This document shows, piece after piece, positions 36,017 through 48,000 of a stretch of DNA of 64,000 bases; positions within the stretch are counted from its first letter, which is position 1; every line of letters begins with the position of its first letter. This stretch comes from Branchiostoma floridae (taxonomy: Eukaryota > Chordata > Leptocardii > Amphioxiformes > Branchiostomatidae): the NCBI RefSeq assembly GCF_000003815.2, contig NC_049981.1, forward strand, positions 23,321,668 through 23,385,667, read 5' to 3'. The notes under the pieces are model-generated. The model did not search any database, was not told the origin of the DNA, and was given only the letters and a program-made list of their open reading frames with translations. A program made the position numbers and the translations under genes.

Positions 36017-39000
36017 ATGGATGGAGGAACACCACAGGACTCAACACAACCTCCACCTGTGACCAAACCCAACATGGAGGTATAGAAACTACTTGTGTAT
36101 GCTTCATAATTGACTGTAGCATATACTGTATAGATAGTGGATACAAACAGACCAGTTTTATAGATTTTACATTTATGGTCAGGGTTGGACAAGTCCACTA
36201 GCCCTATTGTCCAGGGCAAGTTAAAGTGCTTTTCGGGCAAGTGCATGACCTAGCCCACTTGCCTGATTGGGCAAGTAAGATTTTTCCATGAGTGAGATTT
36301 TGATATACTTGTTACTTTTCACAGTCATGGCATGTAGCATCGGTCAGCACAGAAAAATTGAGTCAATAATAAAAGAATTGCATTGCTGGAAGGGCAATGA
36401 CCCTAATTGACGGCTGCGCAGAAGGTCCCCGGTGAGTCCCCTCAGGATTGATTTTTAAAAGTATCAGAAGATGTGTTTTTCTTTGGAAATGTTGGCATCT
36501 TGGAGCTGTATTCTACAGGTAAGGGTTGTAGGTTTTTTATTATGTCGAAAAAACCAGACTTTCAAGCCTGTTTTGGGTGCCTGGACACTAGAAAGAAGTT
36601 TGTTATGTAGCTGTCATTGTAGTGCCAGATGGGGTCAAAGGTCACCGAGTTGCGTTTGGATGCAAATCACATGTGTTCCAGTGGTCAGAAAGTTCCGAAA
36701 AGTTGAGAATGGACATTTTAGAAGCCGGGCTACCCTCTCAATGTTAGTTTTTCGAGAACGAAACGTCAGGTAGGTGACTTTTGACAGCTTCTATTTGCCA
36801 TTAAATGCATTATAAGGATAGGGAAGACATGATTGGTGGTCACTGCTCGGAAGTGAAAATATGTAAAGAAATGTCATTTAAATTTTGGGCAAGTGAAAAG
36901 ATGGTTCGGGCAAGTAATTTTTTTATGTACTTGCCCGATAGGACAAGTGAACTTTAGAAAACTTGTCCAGCCCTGGAAGTGGTATATACTATAGTATTTG
37001 ATTATACTGTTGCTGGGATCCCTGACACAGGTGTATTCAGCAGTCGGCTAGTCTTCACACCGCACTTTCACGCAACTTTGTCCATGTAGACAATACTTAC
37101 ATGCATGATAAAATGACATATGGAGATTACTTTTATAGTTTAAAAGTCTAGAACAACATCCAAATTACCCTTCTTCAGTTACCAGTTGTTGTTTTTTCTA
37201 GGGGGGGGGGGGGGGGGCACTGTGCCTCATGCGCAAACTCCTCATTTATCCCCATGGATAGGAACACATCCTCTTAACAGTAACAAGCATAAAATTCAGA
37301 TTTACCTGCTCTGTTGCTATATTCCCTTGCACATTTTTTTCCCTAGAGACCTCTGAGTTACTCTATTTCAGTTTTTGTATAATGTGAAGCATAACAATAA
37401 GAATTTGCATTACAGAAATTCGATTCTATATCCTGACTCATGAATATAAATCGGTGTCATAATGATTTACAAACTGAGAAAGGTAATACATGTACCCATT
37501 GGCATATGAAGCTGATTACAGGGTTGTAAGGCGGGTTGTACTGGCATGTAATAGATGATGCGGCCATAACCTATAGCCATAACCTGGAGGGAGAAACAAG
37601 AGACAAAGCTCACAGCATGCAATATGCAAGCATACAAGTAATTACCCGTATGAAAAATAAAGGTAATTTTCATTACAGGTTTTAATGAATGAATGAAGAC
37701 CTTTATTGCACATTTTTGCCCCACTGGGCTAAGTACAGGTCACACGGTAAGAATCACATATATGTAACAATGGAAACAATCATACGCATCTATATATGAA
37801 GATGTGCGTCTAATCTATTCTAGGACATTCGACTTCCTCTCGCTTCTTGGTAATTGCATAAATGTAGCTAGCTGTATGGTTGGTTAGAGTTGGTTTGTCA
37901 AAAGCTATCAAGAATATAAATTTCTCTTTACTATTCAAGTATCTAAAGTGGGGATATTTACTTAACACATAGTCAAATAAAATGCTCCTATCGCTATCAT
38001 ACAAAGGACAATCCATAGTAAAATGTACTTCATCATCTACTTTCCCTAAACTACAAAATTGGCATGTGGTTATGTCTTCCTGATTCGATTCGTAATTTGT
38101 GGCAACTGATTCTTAGTTTTGTGATGGTAGATCTGTGTCGTACAGGTGACCACATAAGGACCACCTGGCCCATATGACCTCAGTGGTCATTTATATATTT
38201 TTCCCATTGACAGAAACATGAAGAATGTGTTGATTTTGTCTATTGTAAGCATTTTGATATTAATAATATGCATACTAAGCTACATCAAGTCATGATGCAA
38301 AGCAGTCTACTTTTATATCATATCATGTTAATAAACTATCTGTTGTCACAATGTTTGATGATGGGTTTTTTTCCAGGGTGTTAGCACGGGAGGTGGTATA
38401 GACCTCGGACAGGATGTGTTGGGTTCTCTGACAACAGAACAGGACTTACTGGCCCTGTCCACGGAGGCCCTGATCAGTTCCGTATCTGTGGACTCAGGAC
38501 AGCTGCAGACAGACCCCATGACACAGCTGTCAGCCGAACAGGTGTCCAGCATCCTTGGGGAGCAGACGCAAGCCGTGGCAGACCTGCCCGACACCTCGTC
38601 CTTAGACACGGGGGTCGTCAGTCAGCAGGCCGACCTGCAGGTCACGCAGCATGGAACGGTACAGCAGCCGCTCTTGGTGCAGTCCGCGAGCGCCGCCCAG
38701 CCTGTTGTAGCTCAGAGTATAGGTCAGCTGGCGGTGTCCCAAGCCTTACAGACTGTGTCGGCAGTGGGGATGGGGGGGAACACTGTGATGCTTGCCCCAG
38801 CCTCAAGTATGACCATGACAGCACAGTCCTCCCAGCAGCCGGTACGCACAGTACAGGCAGTGTTAAAGAGACCAGCGTCAAGCACAGGACCGCCCGTCAT
38901 AACCAAGGTATATCACTTTTATCGTGGAGAAGGGGAAACATATTGTTTTGTTGATGTGTTCTTCCTCTTCTTTCTTCTGTCATGAATTGATCACTTCAGG

Positions 39001-42000
39001 CATCAGCATTTTAGCTGTTACAACAGTTACAGGTTTGGGATAGTAAAACCTGTCTCGGTAATTACAGGCTATAGTAAAACCTGCAGTGTTCTCGCCAGGA
39101 TTTTTTCACAGCGTTGGGGCAGGGGTTCGGGGGCCGCCGAAGGCCCCCGGCGGGGTCCAGGGACAGAGCCCCTTTGGGGGGACCCAGGGGGCGAAGCCAA
39201 CCCGGAAGCTCTTGCATTTTAGGCTATTGAGAAGGCTTATTTCATCATTTTTTAGGGCCATATCTACGATAATCGCAGCGGTCATTTAACTTCTCTTCAG
39301 CAGTTTGACGTAACAATATTTCGGGTCAAGCTTCAAAGACAACTAAAAACTCATAAACGACAAACTTTACTCAGCTCAACGGTACTTAAAAATATTGTCC
39401 TGGTTGCCATCCGAAGTTGAAGCGCTTATTTATAGCGCTAGTATCTTCGCTGTTAGCCGCCGTGCGACTTTTGTTGACGGTCTGATATCCCTGCGTCGCC
39501 GCCTCGCCGTTAGAGTTTAGACGATATTCCCACGGACATGTTTAAAGAAAAATACTCGGCAAAAACCGCTGTTCCGCGTCAGATTCCATTCTTTAAAACA
39601 CGTGGGACTCAGTGTTACAGTCTAATAAATATTTTGTCGAAGCACCGCTGTGGGAAAGAAAGTCCAAGGAATGTAATATAACGTAGCATGAAGTTCGCTG
39701 TAAACTTGCACACGGCACATGACTGAAACTGTAAACAACAGCCACGTTTGATTGATAGCCGGCGGCCCTTTGATGAAGTCGGAAAGGTGCCGACACTGCC
39801 CTGGCGGTTTGTGGGCGGGGCTACATGGCGAGGCTTGCCAGCGAAAGTAGCGCCCCGGCTTTTACATACAAACTTACGATGGTTTGTATCCTACGGTTGC
39901 CGAACCAAAGAGCTTCAAATTTAGAACAGAAATTTTGGGAAAGCGACCCGCTCTTGCTCCAGAATTATGTCGGAAAGAATTGATTCTATTTCCCGCGCTG
40001 AAATAAAAATTACGCAACTACCAGTAACAGCCTATGTTGGTCAACCCAGCTCCCCAAATAAGGACATTCCCCGGGAACTGGCTGTTCCAGGCAGGGATCC
40101 CACCCCACTGATCACTCGCAGCAAGGCCCACTCGTACTCGCTACTCTTTTTACATTTTTTTTTGGCGCGAACGCAGTGCGGCACATGCAAAATTTAGAAC
40201 AGGAAATTTGGAAACGCGACCCGTTCTGGCTCTATAAATGTGTCAGAAAGAATTGATAATATTTTCCGTACTGAAAAAGAAATGACGCAAAGTACTACTA
40301 GTAACAGAAATAACGTCCTTGGTAACAGCCTCCCCAAATAAGGACATTCGCGGGAAATCTTATACACATTGGCTGTTCCGGGAAGGGATCCCACCCCGCT
40401 AATCACGTGCGGGCAAGGCCCTCTCGCCACTCTGTTTACATTGGATATCCGCGGGAACGCAAGGGTGGTCCCGGGTGGGAGGGGCTGCGAGACAGCGGTA
40501 CGGCGGGCCGGTGCTGTAAAACACCTCCCATCGAGTTGATAACTTCCTGAAACAGCGAAGGCGCGTGCTTGGCGCGTGCCTATGTATTTTTACTACAATA
40601 TTTTTCTTTTTTTCCCCATTTTCTTGCCGCTACGCTGGATGAAAAAGCAGCGTAGCGGGCTTTTTACAGCGTCGTTTTTCCAGCCCACAGCGTATCGTCC
40701 CGCTATGCTGAAAAGGCCTGGTGAGAACACTGACCTGTATTGGTAATTACAGGTAATTGTCAGGCAATTACAAAACCTGTATTGGTTTCGTAAAAGGCAA
40801 ATTATTAATCGAAAGGAAACATCCTGCATTTTCTCAAATGTTGCCTTTCTAGTTATCATAAGGTTCTTATCGTTAAGCTTCTTGCACTAATTTATCACTT
40901 TTTGTAATACTTCAGCATTTTCTCATGTTATCTTCACAGTTGTAACATTAAAGTTTGTCACTTGTAGGTTATCATAACTAAGACTGCATCTGGCCATGCC
41001 ATTGCCACGACGACGGTGGTGACCACAGCCACGACTCCGCACCAGGTCGTGACTCAGGCAACGCTACAGTCTCCCACAAAAGTCCTGCCGGCGTCACCCA
41101 TCAGTATGGCACCCGGTACCCCGGTCAAGGCCCAGCCTCCTCCTAATAAAGTCCCCATCTCTCCGCTCAAGACACCAACAAAGGTCAGTACCATGTCCTG
41201 GCCTGTCTGTCTTTCTTGTCGACTGAGGACGAAACATTTTCTTTTTTTTTATTGGCTAGTAATGCAATTTGGCTTTGCTGCAACTTCCGTATTTAACCAA
41301 GGACTCCTGATCACCCCTACTCGTCTTGATAAGTATGCGTGTTGGGCTTTTGAACCTCCCCATACATATATAGGACTGCCAGCTTTATGCCACCATCTGG
41401 AATGACAAATGCAATTGTTTTCAACCTTTTTTTCGCTAGAGCCAAACACTGAATTTGAGAGGACAAGTGGCATTATGAAAACTACTGAAAATCCATTTGC
41501 TGTTTTATTTTGTGCAAGGAGGAAAATACTTGGTTATTTCTGCTTCCTTGATAAATTCAAAGAAACAAATCTGTGGTACAGTAGACATATTTATGGAACA
41601 GATTTCCTCAAATTCAAAAATAAAACAGTTTCAACACTTACAGTGTCTTCAGTCCTTTTATTTCAACATGTAGGGCTTCAAGAGGTTAACTTGTTGAATT
41701 CACAAAGATAGGCAGTGAGATGACTATGTATGTCTCTATGTATGTATGACAGGGCTCGAAATTCATTTTTGGAATTAGGTGCACTCAAAAAATTTTGAGG
41801 GGCACCACTTAGATTTAAGTAGAATGTCAAAAAAACCTAATAACAAAACTTAGTAATAAGCTATCAAATTCTTAAACAAGTAACATGACAGACATTTTTA
41901 TTCATCTTTCTAACACTTAGATGTCAAGAATATGATCATGATGTATACTAGACATAGTAGTATACTCGATATCTTTCCATACATAAACCTAAGAAAAATG

Positions 42001-45000
42001 CACCCACTGAAAAAGATTGGGTGCACAGCTCCAATTTTGGGTGCACCTGGGTGCACATGCACACAGTATTTCGAGCCCTGTATGATGATGTCTTTATTCC
42101 ATTTTTGACTCCAGGTGACTGTGGTACCAATAAGTATGACCTCCCCTCCTAAGCGGATAGCTCCTGCCCCGGTGGTGGCTACTACTGGAGCGGTGTCCGG
42201 CGGTGGTCCAGTAGTGGTCACCCTGTCCAAGGTTCTCCCCGGGACGACGACCCACATCATGTCCCCAACCAAACTGGCTATCAGGCCAGGCACAATGGTA
42301 GGTACTCAACTGGAGACAATTGCAGTGGTTTTATGTTATGTTTTTTAATGATTTGTAGCATAGGTGCAACTGTATCCTTAACTTTGAAAAGAACTGATAG
42401 GTTGCCATATATAGGCCCACTAGAAAATTTTTAAGAAAAAAAATCAATACTACTAAATAAATCAAGGGCTGGAAATACTGGGTGTGTATGCACTTTTGTG
42501 TACCTGAAAATGTACCAGTGCACCTACAGGGTTACATATGTAAAGAAAGGTGCTAATGCACAATTAGTATACAAGCATATTCTTTATTTCACGAAAAATG
42601 ATAAACCTTTGTTGTATTTACTAGTTCAAAATTTTGAAGTTAGCGATGGTATTTGATATTCATGCTCATACCGTACAGAATTTTTACTATAACTTTTACT
42701 AGGTTTGTATGTATTGATGTTGTTGCTTGTATGTTATTGATTTGTATGTACTGGTGTCATTTTTATGTGAGGGAGGGCAACTTGTAAAGGTTGTTCGAAC
42801 CTGTTTTGCCCTCCCAATCACTGTGTGATGAATTCAAATAAACAAATAAACACGTCTAGGTGCAGCTGTTTCCAAAAATAGATTTTGAGCACTTTAATCC
42901 TATGTCAGGTTTTCCTTCAAAGACTTACACAGATATTTGATTGTTTGACATGTGACCACAGCCAAACCAGCTGGCGATGGAGTCATGCTTGGAGTCGTAC
43001 TGTATAGAATTTTGTACACTCAACGTTTGTACGTGCAACAGTGCACCTACTTCCAAAAATGGATTTTGAGCTTTAATCCTATGTCAGGTTTACCTTCAAA
43101 GACTTAAACTGGCGTTTGATATTTTAACAGGTGACCACAGCCAAACCAGCGGGCGCACCTGTGCAGGTGCAGCAGCCGGTGCAGAGCATCCGCCTGGCGA
43201 CCCCGCCCAACGTGCAGCAGATCCACGTGCCCGGCTCCAAGTTCCAGTACGTCCGACTGGTCACCACGACAACAGCAGCCCCCAGCCTAACCTCCAATCC
43301 TTCAGGTAGGTGCCACTTGATTGGTGACATTCCGATTCATTTTCTTGGTTCCAGGACATTCTAAAGTAAAACATAGCAAGACGAAGATATGAGGAAGACT
43401 TGCACTGAACTATATATTTGCTCCTTGTAACCGTCCATGATCAAAACATCTCGCTGATCTTCCTTTTCGGGCATTTTTCATTTTTAACAAATTAAATAGA
43501 TGTGGCTTAACATGCTGTCATTAAAAGAGCCTGAAATTAGCTCTGTACTATGACTTGGCATACTTAGTTACATTACAAGAAAATATTACTTGTTCATACT
43601 AATTGTTAGGGAACTTTTTTTGTGTATATGTTCATTGCACTGCTCTTTGAAATGAGCTGTTGGCAGGTAACTTTTCTTAACAAGTGTAGAGTCACCAATC
43701 TGGACTTACATTATGAAAGCGGCCATTGTGAATGCTTAACACGTGCGCAACTCTTCTCCCTCCAGTTATGAGTAAGCCCAACATGGTGACAGCTGGCCAG
43801 GTGAACAGGACGGTGGCCATTGCACCTGCCACAACATCTACAGCAGCTGTGCAGCCCAAACAGGTCATACAGACCATCCAGATGAAACCTGCAAACGTTC
43901 CCATAGCCCCGGCTCCGGTAGGTACACAAATGGCTGGAATAAGCATAATCTACTGAGGAAAAATTATATGCAGACTCAACTTGTTTGTTTTTTATTGTTA
44001 CTGTTAGCAAAAATAGTAGCATAGGTCTGGCCCACCAACAGCTTGTCATGAAACCGTAGCACCTTTTTGTTGAACATTGTATACATTGTTTTGTTTTTCT
44101 ATGGTTACGGAAAAAGTGGCGTAGATCTGGCCCCTTTTGCTGTGAAACTGAAGGGGCCTTTGTTGGTAGCATTGATAGAACATAACTCAAGAAAGAACCA
44201 CAAGATTTCTTTTAGAAGTTTAAAACTTTGTTCCTATTCAAATGTTAAGAGAAAAGAAGGGGAACCTTAGAATATTTCTGTATATATTTTTTGCAAAGTT
44301 GTAGTAAGAGTGGATATGTTTCTTTGCTCAGATCCAGTCCAAGCCCCTTACAGGACAGGTGCCAGTGTCTGTAGCCATGCCACAGCAGAGAATCATCATG
44401 CCAGCAACCAGTTTTCAACAGATACGCCCTAATCAGGTTGGTACAACTACAACAGTCTTGTCTTGCTTGATACCTACATGTTAAAACCCTCAAACCACCG
44501 TATGGGGTCAAAACTGACCCCAGGCGTATATCAATGTGTGCCATTCTGTCATTTCTGGTCGAAAACAAATTTCCTTTCAGGAGTTTGTTTGTATATCTGT
44601 CCTATAACTTTTTATACGTTTTTGCCGAGATTGACTCATTGTTGATTAAGTTATCCTCGAAAGTTTATGCATGGTCCAGTGGGGTCAAAACTGACCCCAG
44701 CATTTTTTTAAACAAACTTTTGCGACCCACACCTAAACTACTTATTGTAGGATCACGAAATTTTCAGGGAATGATGTACATGTAAGCCAAAATTATTGTA
44801 GCAATTTTTGTGCTATTATCATGTCATATGACGACATTATGACGTCATCTGGGTAATATCGGCCGCCATCTTGGATTTTGACTGATGACGTCATCAAATT
44901 AGCATAAATTACGAATATTGAGTCCTGAAATTTATGTTGTATTTTATAAGATGTGATAAACAATTGTTATTTGCCAAGAAAACCTTAAAACTTAAATGTT

Positions 45001-48000
45001 TAGTACAAAATTAGAAAATTTCGTAATAAATATGTCTGTCAGAATTCCGTTGCCATGGCAACATAAAAAATGATGAACATACTTTGTTCACTGAAAATGT
45101 TTGCTATCAACATTTTCTAAAAAAATACCAAGTTTGGTGGCCCTAGCATAAGCCATTCAGCCGCTATATGGCATTGAAGCTGGTACAGGCATCAAAAACC
45201 TCCTTCCCGGTCTGAATAGCGTTGGTGCAAAATGTGGTCCTCATGATCTTTTGCATGAATTATGATAATGAGCTAGAAGTATTCTCACCTAATCATGTCA
45301 GACTGTCCCACATAGATTAATGAAACTATACATATATACAAATCACAAAAAGATTCACACAAAAAACTGTATTTGTACAAAAAGTTTTGGGGTCAGTTTT
45401 GACCCCATACGGTAATCTACGTCACAAAAAAGCTACGGTGGTTTGAGGGTTAAATCAACTGTTATTAAGTTATTCCACAGGGCACCCTAAGACCACCACA
45501 CTATTGAGGCCCACTCAAAAATGTCTTGAACATATGAGTGTTTGAAGTGAGTGGATTACCAATGCGGCATTAGAAGAACTCTTTGAATACACCATGTTTT
45601 ATGCCGCCTTCTTACGGTGCCTGACAGAATTAAAAGAGTTTATATTAATCACAACCTACTAGTAAATGCATCAAAGCTTGTTTTATTGATGTGTTAATGG
45701 TTAGAACATGTTAAGTTCATACCATATATATGATTAAAACACTGTCTGTAACTATATGAAACAAGCGCCAGCAAACAAAGAAACTTAACCCTTAAACTGC
45801 CAAACCCGGATATATCTGGCACACATATACATGCCCTGTGTGCCCTGCCCGGTTATAACCGGGATAGCGTATTCCCCCGAAGTAGCAGCTTTGCGCGCGT
45901 GTAGCGCACGAACCCCGGAAGTTGGGGGCTTTAACCTTGTTCTTGGGTCTCTTTTCGGTGGTCAGCGTCCAACATTGGAACTAATAGCATTTTATAGGGC
46001 TGGAACTCTGGCAGTTTAAGGGTTAAATACAAAAATCTAGCTTCACGAAATTAGGCTTTCAAGCCATTTTAAAAAGTACCATGTCCTGGCTTAATCCAGA
46101 GTTGTGATCTGTTCTTAAAGCAAAACTATATTCACTTTTGAGCTGTGTTAAGGGAACTATATTGTATTATGGAAACATCATTCAAAGAATCACTCATTTC
46201 AGAAAGAGCAGGATATTTCATCTTCCACTGTTAAAAAAAAAGTCAAACCTAACAAGTTCAGATTTAAGTTCAGAGTAAGCATTTGAATTAAAGTAGTCAC
46301 AGTTATGTTGTTAGAATTTTTCCTGTTACTTGCTAGCCTTCTGGCAAGAATGTAAAATAGACGATAAAATTTCTGTCTCTGTTTCAGCTGACGTCTGTGC
46401 CCAACATATCGCAGCTCCCGCCCGGCACCTTTCTTGTGTCTAACCAAGGAGCTAATCAGCAAGGAGGAGGGGTACAGACTGCGTACGCCGTGGTTCCTGC
46501 ACAGTACGTTCAACAGGTACTGTAAATTCATTTTAAGTTTGTTGATTCTTAATTTTGCTGAAGGAGAGGAAAGGAGATGTATGCAGTGTTTTAAGGGAGC
46601 AGTTTTCCAAAGAATATAAATCATATGTTTATGGCAGTGAGTGGCAGAGTGATGAGTTTGTGGTATTAGAAGTCACTGCAAAAACTGAAAACATCATTTT
46701 TGACAACTTACTGTCAGCTCACCTCACCTAGTCCCATCCTCATCTAAACTATAGGGTTTGGGGACCTTGGTTGACTTAGTGAAGTTGCCTGAATTTCTTT
46801 CAACATTGCAGCTTTCAAAATCAGAACTGAGAAGCTTTTATCTCATATTACGGCTGTCCAATGCACGTGCTGTACCATTGTTTACATGTTATAGTGCAAA
46901 AGATACTCAGAAGGTTCTCCTCATCCCCAGGTATCACAGCAGCCCAGCACCACCACTAGCTATGTCCCCATCACAACAAACAACTTCCAAGCCACGACTG
47001 CCACACAGCCTCGTCAACAAGTCAACGGGTAAATACTGTTTCTTTTTTCATATATTTAGTTAGTTTGTTGGGAATTGAAGTCAACAAAGAAGACAAGTCT
47101 TCTGTGGGAAAGATCATTTCATTATCATTTTATTGGTTATTTTCTAGTTCACCTGTCCGTCATCAGCTTTGTACATTTGTACGGTATTGTGAAATCAAAT
47201 TTGGAATTGTACACAAATTTATGAATGCATGGCAGTTCAGTACTGATGATTAGAAATATTCATACAAAGCAACAGTTACCCTAGCAACTGGCTAAAATAT
47301 GGAAACAGCCAGATGTTTTAGTTGTCTGTAAAACAGTTGTGGAATTTTACCCAATTTAGGAGTGCCCTTTACCTTGCTTTTCCTATCACCTATGAATGTC
47401 TAAACTTCATCAACAGATTAGAAATATGTATCTAAAACTTGTTTTTGTCCCTTAGCACACTCAACACAGAGCAGGTTGGAACCAGGCCCCGTAAGCCATG
47501 TAACTGCACCAAGTCACAATGTCTGAAACTGTGAGTAACATACTTGGTGCTGCTGCATTCTTATTGAAAGAAGTCAATATGTTTTCATGCTGAGTAACAA
47601 TATTCTTCGTATACAACCAGGTCTTTTATTCCACAGGCTTTTTGATGAAGGCTGTGTTGAAGAGTAGTCTAGCAGTACTTTCAACTTGTGTCTTATGGAA
47701 GTTAAGAAGGATCCATTGTTCCCATGTTGACATTAATACAGTAGATGTCCCCATTCCAGGTTAAAGGTCTTATGTATCATTGAAGGACGAACTCTGGCTA
47801 CTGTAGATTCGCTTTTGTTTGCTGTGACAATAGACAATATTTTGCTTTTTGTATCTCTATATGATAGGATTCCTTTTGTAGAATCAAATGTTGTAGGTCT
47901 GCATATTAAAGTGCCTTGTTTTTCCCAAGGTACTGTGACTGCTTCGCTAACGGGGAGTTTTGCAACAACTGCAACTGTAATAACTGTTTTAACAACCTGG

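Noticed and set aside
42470-42560. Possible third copy of the CAGGGCT-type MITE starting 'aagggctggaaatac'
   Set aside because: Only the first few words match and no right end was found, so the boundaries cannot be supported.
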